This document shows, in pieces, positions 1 through 7,529 of a stretch of 38,106 nt of DNA. Both the position numbers and the translations under genes were made by a program. Each line of letters starts with the position of its first letter. Within the stretch, counting starts at the first letter, position 1. The notes under the pieces were generated by a model. It saw only the letters and a list, made by a program, of their open reading frames with translations, did not search any database and was not told the DNA's origin. The DNA is from a virus. The DNA is taken from positions 1 to 38,106 of the IMG/VR virus record IMGVR_UViG_3300034682_000444. One strand, 5' to 3'.

Positions 1-441
1 TCAGTTCATCCAGGCACTCAGGATTTCCAGAACGGCCGCATTGTCTTCTTCGCTCAGGGTTTCCAAATCGGGGTCGGCCCAGAGCATACCGCGCCGGGGC
101 ATGTGTTTTGTGCCCCACTCATGGTAGGTAGCCACGGGCTGGCCGAAGCCCACTGTGACGCTGGTGGCCGTCACCTGGTGCGACAAGCTGCCCAGCATGT
201 CGCCATATCGATCGAGCAGCCTGCCGTTGGCATCCTCGGGATAGCTGGCGGCCGTGGACTCGGCCCAAGGCTCCCATGGATCTCCGCTTGGATCGGTACG
301 GCTTTCAAAGCGGGCGCTGATTCGGCTCTCCAACTCCATGCCGATCGCAGCCATCACCTCGGTCATGTCGCCCAGCTTGGCCTGCAGCTGCGCGATGTGC
401 TCGCGGATGTTGCCTTGGCTGTGGATATCTAGGACCAGCAT
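1..441 (-). CDS. Phage virion morphogenesis protein (Mu gpG-like)
   Basis: A 146-residue protein of the Mu gpG / virion morphogenesis family, which in Mu acts in head assembly and at the head-tail junction. The pattern seen is a helical N-terminus, a middle part with RTDPSGDPWEPW and a late YHEWGTKHMPRR segment, typical of the family. The ATG at 441 overlaps the stop of the upstream gp30-like gene as TGATG; a GTG one codon earlier is also possible. It is the last leftward gene visible, and its stop codon is the first base triplet of the window, so the left phage end lies outside. Family call by recognition; role inferred from Mu. Confidence 0.85.
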   Translation of the reverse strand: MLVLDIHSQGNIREHIAQLQAKLGDMTEVMAAIGMELESRISARFESRTDPSGDPWEPWAESTAASYPEDANGRLLDRYGDMLGSLSHQVTATSVTVGFGQPVATYHEWGTKHMPRRGMLWADPDLETLSEEDNAAVLEILSAWMN

Positions 442-1316
442 CACTCGCCCTTATTGAGGCCGGCATTGCGGGCCGCCTGTCCCAACGCAGGCACGGCCGC
501 TGCCAGCTTGCTCTGGATCTGCTGGCGCATGGCCTGCTGGCGGGCCTGGCCGGGGTTGTAGGCAAAACCGGGGTCGATGCCCTCGGGCACGCGGAGCACC
601 TCGCCTGTGCGCGGGTTCACATATTCGCGCAGGGGCACCACTGGCTCCTGGGTGTTGAAGCGCTTGTACACACCCTGGGCACTTGCATCGCGCTCCGCGC
701 CTTGGCGTTCGATGCTGTAGCCCCGGTCGTACTCGGCCTGACTCATGCTCATCACGCGGCAGCGGCAGCGCCAGCCGTTGGGTGGCCAGTGGGTTTTCCA
801 AAACGGATGGTCTACCGGCAGCACCAGGTTGTCCCACGCCGCGTGCTCATGGCGCACGCGGCCATCGCGCCGGGTTATATATCGCAGATACGGGTGGGTG
901 CGCTTGGCCCGCTCCACACGCTCCCACAGGCCGGTCGCGTAAGCCTGACGGGTGTTGGTGTCATAAATCAGGCGCAGCCGTGCCGGATCAAACGTGGTCA
1001 GCTTCACGTTCCCATCGGTCGGATCCGTGACAGCCTTGGTGCCCCACCAGCCCGCCTTGGTCAGCAACGCCTCAATGTCATCCATCCAATCCTTGCGGGT
1101 CAGGTCGCCATTCACCGATTTGACGATGGCCTGGTGCACCGCCTGCAGCAAGTCCAGTCGGGCCAAGCGGCTGATGGTGAATTGCAGGCCGTGCTCTTCC
1201 TGCCACACGTCCTGCCAGGCATAGCTCACGCTCAGCTGGCCACGGGCTTGCAAGGCGGCGACCGCGCCCTCAGGCGTCAGCTTGTGGAGTTGGGCAAATT
1301 CTGATGCAGCACTCAT
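441..1316 (-). CDS. Head morphogenesis protein (Mu F / gp30-like)
   Basis: A 291-residue member of the phage Mu protein F-like family (minor head protein, SPP1 gp7-type), which joins procapsids next to the portal. The diagnostic stretch is near residues 150-190: an RVRHEHAAWDN segment, then DHPFWKTHWPPNGWRCRCRV with paired Cys and conserved Trp, His and Pro. The chosen ATG at 1316 lies 4 bases after the portal stop, and the next gene starts inside its stop codon, so this is a translationally coupled packaging operon. An upstream in-frame start at 1370 would overlap the portal gene by 50 bases and is less likely. Confidence 0.9.
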   Translation of the reverse strand: MSAASEFAQLHKLTPEGAVAALQARGQLSVSYAWQDVWQEEHGLQFTISRLARLDLLQAVHQAIVKSVNGDLTRKDWMDDIEALLTKAGWWGTKAVTDPTDGNVKLTTFDPARLRLIYDTNTRQAYATGLWERVERAKRTHPYLRYITRRDGRVRHEHAAWDNLVLPVDHPFWKTHWPPNGWRCRCRVMSMSQAEYDRGYSIERQGAERDASAQGVYKRFNTQEPVVPLREYVNPRTGEVLRVPEGIDPGFAYNPGQARQQAMRQQIQSKLAAAVPALGQAARNAGLNKGE

Positions 1317-1320
1317 GGCG

Positions 1321-2847
1321 TCACTCGTTGGCAAGGCCAGCATCACCGGCCAATCTGGCCGTTGTGGCAACCCGGGTCAGAGATTGCGCCAGCAGTTCGG
1401 TGTCCAGGGTGCCGATCTGCCGCACCAACTGGTCCAGCAACTGGCCTGCCGTCAGCCCCTGGGCCTTGGCATCAGCAAACAGCTGGCGCAGAGGCTCCAC
1501 TATGGGCTCCATCACCGGCTGCCACCGCTCACGCTCGGCCATAACCAGCGCATCCAGGGCATCCGGCTCAGACGCGACTGTGACAGGCTCAGAAAAATCC
1601 GTGGTCTTGCTCTCAGCTGGCGCGTTGTGCTCGGGCGCTGGCGGCGTCGAAGTGGTGCTTTTCTTGTGCCAGCCTTCACCATAGCGGGCGATTACCGTGG
1701 CCTCATCCAGCTCAAAGCCCATCTCCGAGACGATCTTGTCCGCCTCGGCCATGGCCTTGGTGTCTTCCTCTTCCTTGATATTGCGATAGACCAGGCAAGG
1801 CTCCAGGCCGTTGAACTCACAGATCCAGCGAATCAGTGAGCTGTTGAGCGTGTCCGACAGCAAGTCGCTGTCCGCTTGTGTCAAGTCCTGGCGCACATCG
1901 CGGCGCTCTTTGCTGGCCGAAGCCACGGCCCCACCGCTGGCACGGGCTGGTTCCTGGCCGGTCAAAATCTCCGCGATCCAGTCGTCCATGTACTCGCACA
2001 GCTGCTGCTGCGTGGTCACATTGCCGCTGAGCTTGCTCTCCAGCAAGCTGATTTCCATTCCCTCGGGCGTCATCACCCAACCGTCATTGCTGAAGGCTCG
2101 CAGGGCATCGGCCAGCGTGGCCTTGGACTTGTTGTCCGCGCCCCGTGGGTATTTGCCATGTGGGGTGGGCGAGCCAAAGCGATCACACAGCTTGTTCCAG
2201 GCCACCACGCCCTTGCGTTTGAAGTAGACCGGCCAAAACAGCTGCAGCCCCAGGCCCGTGCCGTAGGGGTTGTCATCCTCAGGGTTCACGCGGTGCACGA
2301 TGAACTTACGATCAGGCACCGGCACACCGCGCTGCATGGCCTCGCGGGTCAGCAGGTGCAGTTGGGCCGGAGTGTTGGCTTGGTCTTGCACAAACACAAA
2401 GCGGCGCTGTGCTCGCTTGACCACCCGGTCTGGCACCACCAGGTTGTCACGCACCGTCCAGATGATTTCCCCCACCGCATATCCTGCCAGCAAGGCCTCC
2501 AGCATGTCTTTGCACATCTGGTCAAAGCCGAAACCTTTGAGAATCGTGGTGAGCGTCTCGGCATCGGCATTGCCCTTGGCGCTGTCTTTGTTCACAGGCT
2601 CGGCCTGCCAGGCTTTACCCACCAGTGCCAGCTGGCGCTTTTGCAGCCCAGAAAACACCTTGCCATCGCGGCGCAAATCCCGGTACAGCTCCACGCCCCC
2701 GTTGCCACGCTCCAGCAGCAGCGGGTCGTTTGTCCGCAAAATGCCCATGTACTGGGTCTCAAACGGGTCGACCAGCCGGCTGGCAAACTCGGTGTCCAAC
2801 TCAGGCCGAGCTGTTACAGCAGCCGCCGGGTTCTTTTTAGTAGCCAT
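1321..2847 (-). CDS. Portal protein (DUF935, Mu gp29-like)
   Basis: A 508-residue DUF935 portal protein. In Mu-like phages the gp29 homologue forms the dodecameric ring at the capsid vertex through which DNA is packaged and ejected. Visible family features are the N-terminal DPFETQYMGILRTNDPLLLERG region, a central LLAGYAVGEIIW segment, and the later HGKYPRG and LTGQEPARASGGAVASA stretches. The chosen ATG at 2847 has GGAGA about 9 bases upstream; an in-frame TTG at 2853 is the only close alternative. The gene overlaps the terminase gene by 11 bases. The C-terminal 120 residues are Pro/Thr-rich and then helical, as usual in the family. Confidence 0.93.
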   Translation of the reverse strand: MATKKNPAAAVTARPELDTEFASRLVDPFETQYMGILRTNDPLLLERGNGGVELYRDLRRDGKVFSGLQKRQLALVGKAWQAEPVNKDSAKGNADAETLTTILKGFGFDQMCKDMLEALLAGYAVGEIIWTVRDNLVVPDRVVKRAQRRFVFVQDQANTPAQLHLLTREAMQRGVPVPDRKFIVHRVNPEDDNPYGTGLGLQLFWPVYFKRKGVVAWNKLCDRFGSPTPHGKYPRGADNKSKATLADALRAFSNDGWVMTPEGMEISLLESKLSGNVTTQQQLCEYMDDWIAEILTGQEPARASGGAVASASKERRDVRQDLTQADSDLLSDTLNSSLIRWICEFNGLEPCLVYRNIKEEEDTKAMAEADKIVSEMGFELDEATVIARYGEGWHKKSTTSTPPAPEHNAPAESKTTDFSEPVTVASEPDALDALVMAERERWQPVMEPIVEPLRQLFADAKAQGLTAGQLLDQLVRQIGTLDTELLAQSLTRVATTARLAGDAGLANE

Positions 2848-4255
2848 GGACAAAATCTCCTAAGGACTGGCTGCTTTCTCGCATGCCGCCGCTGGTGTAT
2901 TCAATAGGGGCGGATGGGTTAGAGCCCGCGTGCAAGGCCAGAGCCAGCGCCCAAAAACGGTCCGCGTGGCCATCGGGTGTGCTCTCGGCCACAAAGCGGA
3001 TGTTTCCGGCCGTGGTGGTCACCTTCTGCACCTTGCGCAGGTCGGCGCGAATCAGCTTGTCTTCAGGGATTCGCACCTTGCGGTCTTCCATCGCACCGCG
3101 CAGGGGGTAGGCCAGCTTTTCTTTGACTTGCGCCGTGAAGGTCACACCCTCCACACGGTCTTCGCCAAACTTGTCCTGTGCGTCATCGGTCCAGCCAATG
3201 CCCAGGCCGGTGGCATCGATGCAGATGCGATCGGCAATCTCAAACCATGGGTACAGAATCGCTTCCTGTGCACTTTTGCGCATCTTTTCCATGGTTTCAA
3301 CATGGCGGGTGTAGAAGACATCGCCCAGTTGCTCGACCACCCACAGCACCGTCAAGTCCTTTTTGCGGCCGATATCCACACCGCAATAGATGCGCCCCTG
3401 GAAAGGCCCTTGTAGCCCGCGTTGCCAGTCAGTGCCGCCCAAGTACTCGCAGGCCGTGATCAGGCCATATTCCAAAAACTTGCTGTCATCGTCGGCCGGG
3501 ATGCACATGTACTCCTGGTCGAAGCTCTCCGCATCTGCCGCACCTGCCTTCACAAAGTCAAAGTACTGCGCCTCGTCCATGTCCTGCTGCTGTGCATCCA
3601 CAGGCAGTGCCTGCTGCAGCTTGTACAAAAAGCCCTGGTCCAGCGCATCCTGCAGGGTCACCCGGTGCAGGCTGATCTTCTTGGGGTTGCCGCCGTGGCG
3701 GGCCTCCCGCACCAGGCCGTTGAAAAAGCTATGCGACCCCCGGTGCGTACTCACAAGCTCCATACTCCCGCCCCAGGTGATACCGGGGTAGGCAATCGCC
3801 CACAGCTTGCGCTGGTCTGCATGCAGGGCAAACTCATCCAGGATACGGCTGCCCCGCTTGCCGGCCTGCGCATCTGGGTTGCTGGACATGCTGTGAATGC
3901 GCCTGCCACTGGCAAATTGCAGGACATAGGCACTGAGCCGCGTCTCCGGGTCAATCACCACCTCACCCAGATCATTGGCTGCCATGCCCATCACCTTGGC
4001 CCACAGCTTGCAATCCTCAATGAACAGGCGTGCCTGAATATCGTCACGGCTGCTCACCCACTCATCGAACCGCGCTCCAGCAGCTGCAGCACGCTCGACA
4101 GCCGCATAAGCCGTAGACCAGCTGATACCGATTTGGCGCGATTTCTCCATGAGTTTCAGCATGGATGAATCGATAATCCATGCCGTCTGAAACGGCAAAA
4201 AGATCGCTTCACGATCCTTGGGAATGCACTTGGCGCGACCTTTGATCTTGTCCAT
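2837..4255 (-). CDS. Terminase large subunit (Mu gp28-like)
   Basis: A 472-residue large terminase: the packaging ATPase and nuclease that pumps phage DNA into the procapsid. Motifs seen are a Walker A-like KSRQIGIS (38-45), a Walker B DEFA (140-143), a coupling motif STHRGS (169-174), and an RNase H-like nuclease with Asp294 in CGVDIG and Asp347 in CIDATG, plus a late GHADRFWALALAL. Length and motif order match Mu gp28. The ATG at 4255 overlaps the stop of the small terminase gene as TGATG, with a GTG one codon earlier. Mu-like phages package by headful from host-flanked integrated copies, so this enzyme would cut in host DNA. Confidence 0.94.
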   Translation of the reverse strand: MDKIKGRAKCIPKDREAIFLPFQTAWIIDSSMLKLMEKSRQIGISWSTAYAAVERAAAAGARFDEWVSSRDDIQARLFIEDCKLWAKVMGMAANDLGEVVIDPETRLSAYVLQFASGRRIHSMSSNPDAQAGKRGSRILDEFALHADQRKLWAIAYPGITWGGSMELVSTHRGSHSFFNGLVREARHGGNPKKISLHRVTLQDALDQGFLYKLQQALPVDAQQQDMDEAQYFDFVKAGAADAESFDQEYMCIPADDDSKFLEYGLITACEYLGGTDWQRGLQGPFQGRIYCGVDIGRKKDLTVLWVVEQLGDVFYTRHVETMEKMRKSAQEAILYPWFEIADRICIDATGLGIGWTDDAQDKFGEDRVEGVTFTAQVKEKLAYPLRGAMEDRKVRIPEDKLIRADLRKVQKVTTTAGNIRFVAESTPDGHADRFWALALALHAGSNPSAPIEYTSGGMRESSQSLGDFVHGY

Positions 4256-4797
4256 CACTTGATCCCCAACGCTTCCCGGATTGCCTGTTTGGTCTGAGGT
4301 GTCACACCAGCTTGGTGACCCATGGCTTCCAGCTTGGCCTTTTGCTCCTCAAGCAATTTGAGGCGTGCCTCGGCCTCGATGGCAGCACGGGCCTCCATGG
4401 AGAACCGCTTGTGCGTGACGCTGGCCTTGCCGATCTCGGCCGCGTTCTTGAACAGCTTGTTCACATCCACTTTGCCGGGATCCACCTTCAGCTCCATCAG
4501 CAAGTTGAAGATTTTTTCCTGCGTCATGCGCACCACAGCGGCGCCGAGCTTGTCTTCGTCGTCGGGTGCAGCATCGACCAGGGCGCGTGCCTGTTCGCTG
4601 GCCATCTTCAGCTGGGCCATGCGCTGCTCAAACGGGCTACCGTAGCGCTGCAGGGCCGACTTGGAGATGTCAGCACCACGTGCCTTCAGATCCGCGGCCA
4701 ATTGGACGTAGTCACCAAAGCCACGCGCAACCAGCTCGTTGTCCAGCCACTCCTTCAGCTCAGGGGGCAATCCATGCACTTTGTTGCGAGGAGGCAT
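4255..4797 (-). CDS. Small terminase-like protein (DUF3486, Mu gp27-like)
   Basis: A 180-residue DUF3486 protein. The family lies directly before the large terminase in Mu-like phages and is taken to be the small terminase subunit that recognises packaging DNA. The N-terminus (PPRNKVHGLPPELKEWLDNELVARGFGDYVQLA, given here by its key parts HGLPPE and LKEWLD) has the form of a DNA-binding helical domain, followed by SALQRYG, a long helical region (about 60-165) and a basic tail. It is coupled to its neighbours by overlapping stop and start codons. Homology is recognised; the DNA-recognition role is established only by position and family. Confidence 0.88.
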   Translation of the reverse strand: MPPRNKVHGLPPELKEWLDNELVARGFGDYVQLAADLKARGADISKSALQRYGSPFEQRMAQLKMASEQARALVDAAPDDEDKLGAAVVRMTQEKIFNLLMELKVDPGKVDVNKLFKNAAEIGKASVTHKRFSMEARAAIEAEARLKLLEEQKAKLEAMGHQAGVTPQTKQAIREALGIK

Positions 4798-4799
4798 GC

Positions 4800-5117
4800 T
4801 CAGGCCTGCGTAATCTTGGGACGGGAGATTCCGGGCTGCGCGTCAATCGTGTACTCCACGAAATCAATGCCCGTGCGTGTCAGGTCCACGCTCCAGCGGT
4901 CCAGTGGATCCTTGGTGATGCGCACCATCTCGCGCTCTTCCAGGTAGTCCAGATTGACGCGCACTTCCTGGTGTGTGGCATCGGGGTAGACGGCACGCAC
5001 AATCTCCAGCAGCGGTTCGGTGTAAATCCCCATAGGGCGGCTCAAGTTGATTGCCGACAGCAAGTGCCAGCGTGTGGCCTCTCGGCGAATCTTTGCCAGG
5101 TCGAGGGTTGTAGTCAT
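4800..5117 (-). CDS. Mu gp26-like small protein
   Basis: A 105-residue protein at the position of Mu gp26, between the gp25 and gp27 homologues. It looks like a winged-helix fold: helical RREATRWHLLSAIN, then a central segment with EVRVNLDYLEEREMVRITKD, in which a helix leads to a beta wing, and a C-terminal TRTGIDFVEYT. Such a fold would suit DNA binding in packaging or late regulation, but this is inference. The ATG at 5117 overlaps the gp25-like stop as ATGA. No experimental role is known to me. Confidence 0.8.
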   Translation of the reverse strand: MTTTLDLAKIRREATRWHLLSAINLSRPMGIYTEPLLEIVRAVYPDATHQEVRVNLDYLEEREMVRITKDPLDRWSVDLTRTGIDFVEYTIDAQPGISRPKITQA

Positions 5118-5458
5118 CGGGGCTCTCCAAGGTTTTTCAGCGCACGTTCCACACGCAGCGCAAAGTTGTCGATACGGGTACCCAGGCTGGCCAGGTCACG
5201 CACGTAGTCATCGCGGCGGACGTATTCCTTGGCCATCACCACTTCGTGCTGCAGCATCTGACGCTCCAGCTCACGCAGTGCCTGCGCGTTGCCATCCTGT
5301 GCCTGTCGCATCTCGGTCAAGGCTTTGCCCAAGCCTTCAAACTGCTGCGCCAAATGCTTTTCTTGTTGCTTCGTGATCACCTTGATCAGCGCCCAGCCTG
5401 CTGCCGTCAACAGCGCTACCAGCGTGATCACATTTCCCAGGGTCAGCTCAATCACCAT
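5114..5458 (-). CDS. DUF2730 protein (Mu gp25-like)
   Basis: A 114-residue DUF2730 membrane protein. Residues 8-28 (NVITLVALLTAAGWALIKVI) are one transmembrane helix, and the rest is a long coiled coil with KALTEMRQAQ and LRELERQMLQ ending in a basic tail. The family always lies between the lysis genes and the terminase genes of Mu-like phages; its role is unknown. Because no holin is seen elsewhere in the leftward lysis operon, this single-TM protein is one candidate for a lysis accessory, which is inference only. It overlaps the i-spanin gene by 11 bases. Confidence 0.85.
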   Translation of the reverse strand: MVIELTLGNVITLVALLTAAGWALIKVITKQQEKHLAQQFEGLGKALTEMRQAQDGNAQALRELERQMLQHEVVMAKEYVRRDDYVRDLASLGTRIDNFALRVERALKNLGEPR

Positions 5459-6026
5459 TGGCCGCTCCTTGGTTGCTACCAGTCACCGACAGCAAGTGGT
5501 CTTGCAGGCCAGTCACTTGGATGGCGAGTTGGTCAGCCACTCCAGCCACGTCTGTGTATCGGCTGCTGCACGCTCCGAGTGCGTTGCGGGCGGTGGTGGC
5601 TGCATCAAGCTCGGTGCTGCAGCTGGTTGGCGCGGCGGTGCTGGACATTGCAGCTGCGGCATTGGCGTTGAGCTGGGAAATAGCGGTGTGCAGGCTGCGA
5701 TTGCTAGCAGTGGCAGCAGCCAAAGCACCCTGCAGCTGTTGTTCGCGTTGGGCTTGTTCACGGGCGATCCTTTCGGCTTCTTGCTGTTTGGCTTGCTCTT
5801 GGGCACGCACTTGGGCTTGGGCTTGGGCCTGCTGCGCCATGGCACGCAGGGCAGCTTCCTTTTCATCGGCATTGCGCCGTGCTTCTGCCGTGTCCCAAAG
5901 GGTTTGCACACGTTGTGCACCCTGGGCATCACCTCGGGCAATCAGGTGTGCATTCCAGGTCTTGAACCCCATAACTACACCCAGCAGCATGACCACAACG
6001 GCGAGCAAGCGAGAGGTGGTACTCAT
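5448..6026 (-). CDS. i-spanin (Rz-like lysis protein)
   Basis: A 192-residue inner-membrane spanin subunit. Residues 7-21 (LLAVVVMLLGVVMGF) form the N-terminal anchor, followed by an Ala/Gln/Glu-rich coiled coil from about 30 to 110 that would cross the periplasm, and a C-terminal domain with two Cys in the SCSTELDAA and LGACSSRY segments. Spanins fuse the inner and outer membranes in the last step of lysis. The ATG at 6026 overlaps the endolysin stop as ATGA, which decides the start against an upstream in-frame start at 6089 that would sit inside the endolysin gene. The o-spanin is encoded out of frame inside this gene. Confidence 0.85.
   Translation of the reverse strand: MSTTSRLLAVVVMLLGVVMGFKTWNAHLIARGDAQGAQRVQTLWDTAEARRNADEKEAALRAMAQQAQAQAQVRAQEQAKQQEAERIAREQAQREQQLQGALAAATASNRSLHTAISQLNANAAAAMSSTAAPTSCSTELDAATTARNALGACSSRYTDVAGVADQLAIQVTGLQDHLLSVTGSNQGAANGD
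5513..5761 (-). CDS. o-spanin (Rz1-like lipoprotein), embedded in another frame
   Basis: An 82-residue outer-membrane lipoprotein lying wholly inside the i-spanin gene in a different frame. The evidence is a short basic/polar N-terminus, a hydrophobic VLWLLPLLAIAAC signal with lipobox IAAC (Cys24), and a mature part that is strongly proline-rich (PPRQPAAAP, QPPPPAT), all hallmarks of Rz1. The GTG at 5761 has AAAGGA six bases upstream, which favours it over an ATG 60 codons earlier that would give a long basic extension before the signal. Partner: the i-spanin. Start codon is inferred; the lipoprotein identity is well supported. Confidence 0.8.
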   Translation of the reverse strand: MNKPNANNSCRVLWLLPLLAIAACTPLFPSSTPMPQLQCPAPPRQPAAAPSLMQPPPPATHSERAAADTQTWLEWLTNSPSK

Positions 6027-6577
6027 GGCTGGCCACCTTCTTGTGTAGGGCCTAAGCACATCGCCCGCAGTTGCTGTCGGTCGGCCCACACACCACGGCA
6101 GCTGCGGTTGTCTGGATGGCTGCAGCGATCGCTGGGTCTGGTGACGGGGCCTGCGCGGTCATACAGCAAGAAGGCTTCACACATGCCCTGGTAGTCGCCT
6201 GCCTGCAGGCGCTGGGCCAAGGTGCTCGGGCCGGTGCGCGCATTGTTTTTGCACACCGTGGTCACGCCGGTGTTGTAGGCCAGGCCCACCAAGGCATCCC
6301 ACTCCCACTGGTACAGCGGCATGTTGGGCAGGCAACGTTTGAGGCCAAGCTCAAACTCGCCCGCATCGGCGCGCAAACGCACTAGGGCTCGCACAGGTGG
6401 CAGGGTGTCGCCCATCTTGACGCCACCCGTGGTGCCAAAGCCGACGGTGGCAACCTTGGTGCCGTGCACAGGGTCGGGATAGGCTTTTTCGGAGTAGCCC
6501 TCGCGTTGGGCGATATAGACCAACCCACTGGCCGACAAGACCAGCGCAATCAGGCTGTTGCGTACTTCATGTGCCAT
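6023..6577 (-). CDS. SAR-type endolysin (GH24 lysozyme family)
   Basis: A 184-residue phage lysozyme that cleaves the glycan strands of peptidoglycan. Residues 7-23 (NSLIALVLSASGLVYIA) are a weakly hydrophobic, Gly/Ser/Ala-rich segment typical of a signal-arrest-release anchor, so export by Sec and release on membrane depolarisation are likely. Catalytic Glu26 in QREGY and Asp35 keep the E-x8-D spacing of T4-type lysozymes, and TVGFG follows at 44-48. WDALVGLAYNTG is the family's second conserved segment. First gene of the leftward late operon; an IR just upstream overlaps its ribosome binding site. Confidence 0.9.
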   Translation of the reverse strand: MAHEVRNSLIALVLSASGLVYIAQREGYSEKAYPDPVHGTKVATVGFGTTGGVKMGDTLPPVRALVRLRADAGEFELGLKRCLPNMPLYQWEWDALVGLAYNTGVTTVCKNNARTGPSTLAQRLQAGDYQGMCEAFLLYDRAGPVTRPSDRCSHPDNRSCRGVWADRQQLRAMCLGPTQEGGQP

Positions 6578-6648
6578 AAAGCCCCCAGTGCGCCGTGGGG
6601 GCTGAGCATTGTGTCAGTGGGTATGTCATACCCAGCAGAATGCCGGGC
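6578..6648 (-). promoter_or_regulatory. Control region of the leftward late (lysis-packaging) operon
   Basis: Two inverted repeats lie between the endolysin start and the terminator of the immunity operon. The hairpin GCCCCCA (6581-6587) / TGGGGGC (6596-6602) ends 3 bases before the endolysin ATG on the minus strand, so its arm contains the only G-rich ribosome-binding sequence. Upstream is a perfect odd dyad TGGGTATGTCATACCCA (6618-6634), a plausible activator or repressor site. The late promoter must be here if the terminator at 6649-6676 works, but I see no convincing -10/-35 pair, as expected for an activator-dependent promoter. Confidence 0.5.
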
Positions 6649-6676
6649 AAAAAAAAATGCGCCCAATGGAGCGCAT
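6649..6676 (-). terminator. Intrinsic terminator of the immunity operon
   Basis: Read leftward, ATGCGC (6676-6671) pairs with GCGCAT (6662-6657) through a short loop and is followed by nine T (complement of A at 6649-6657). This is a standard Rho-independent terminator 23 bases after the stop of the SLATT-like gene. It separates the repressor operon from the lysis-packaging operon downstream. Confidence 0.85.
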
Positions 6677-6699
6677 CATTGTTTAGCTAACAGTGAAAG

Positions 6700-7236
6700 C
6701 TAAGACTTAAAGTCTGCAAAAAAACGCTTGAACCAATGCTGCATAGGTACATGGTCAGGGTGACCATCAGCCGCAGACTGCTCCCGCTCACAGATCAACA
6801 TCAAAGTCTTCAGTGGTGGTGGTGTCTTTGCACACAGTCGAGCGTATTCAGCCCCCCACAGTGCTGTGCCTGCCGCATTCAATTGTCCGGCAGGAACTGC
6901 CTCAATAGATGCAACCAAGTTTGCTGCTTGTTCTGCCAATTCTTTATGCGCTTGCTTGCGGTCGCCATAGCCGAACACCAAGGCCAGCAAGCCCAAAGCA
7001 GAGATGGCAGATGCCACATACGGCAAAAGCGTCTTCAACTCTTGACCCAGCAACGATGCTCCAAGCAGCACCGTGAATGACTTCGTTAGCTTGTCGACCA
7101 GGTCAAAGAATCGCTGACGCCTGCGGTGGTATCGAACCTGCACCCAAGCATTCCTCAAGACTGCACAACGCTGGTTCCACACGGCTTCAGCGCGGCTTTC
7201 TTCAAGTGCGGCCTGGGCAGATGGCGTTTCAGTCAT
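6700..7236 (-). CDS. Two-TM SLATT-like membrane protein
   Basis: A 178-residue protein with a basic N-terminal helix (WVQVRYHRRRQRFFD, about 31-45), two hydrophobic segments (about 53-71 and 72-90) and then a charged helix GDRKQAHKELAEQAANLV (91-108). That order, with the charged D/K/H/E helix just after the second membrane segment, resembles the SLATT family of two-TM effectors linked to prokaryotic conflict systems. The resemblance is by pattern only. It is the last gene of the repressor operon, so it should be made in the lysogen; membrane-based superinfection exclusion or abortive infection is the natural inference. No good ribosome binding site precedes the ATG. A holin-like role is an alternative. 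Confidence 0.6.
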   Translation of the reverse strand: MTETPSAQAALEESRAEAVWNQRCAVLRNAWVQVRYHRRRQRFFDLVDKLTKSFTVLLGASLLGQELKTLLPYVASAISALGLLALVFGYGDRKQAHKELAEQAANLVASIEAVPAGQLNAAGTALWGAEYARLCAKTPPPLKTLMLICEREQSAADGHPDHVPMQHWFKRFFADFKS

Positions 7237-7259
7237 AAGAGGATTGTGACAGATGATGC

Positions 7260-7421
7260 TTATTTAGGGCGTGGCGGTGGCGGTGGCGGCGGCGTGAAGT
7301 AGACAGCGCCACCTCCATCCCGATGTGACTTTGAGAGGTCATCGCGGTTGTTTGGCGTTGGCCTTGGTGGGGCTGGTGGTGGCGCTGGTTTAGGCGGTGG
7401 TGAATTCTTAGGGCTACTCAC
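7260..7421 (-). CDS. Proline-rich 53-residue protein
   Basis: A small protein that begins at a GTG (7421) with AAAGGAG six bases upstream, a better start than an ATG 19 codons earlier. Composition is striking: PPPKPAPPPAPPRPTP near the N-terminus and TPPPPPPPRPK at the C-terminus flank a short charged middle (NNRDDLSKSHRDGGG). No signal peptide or TM is seen. Proline-rich ends of this sort often bind partners or act as linkers. It lies between the YbjQ-like and SLATT-like genes in the same operon. Function unknown; it may serve its neighbour at 6700-7236. Confidence 0.6.
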   Translation of the reverse strand: MSSPKNSPPPKPAPPPAPPRPTPNNRDDLSKSHRDGGGAVYFTPPPPPPPRPK

Positions 7422-7529
7422 GTTGATCTCCTTTTGGAAAAACTCATTTATTCCCGTATGTGCAGCTTTGCTGTGCAACGCGCTGCTTCACTCAAAATTG
7501 CTGTTAGCGACCACAAATCCCACTGGCAT

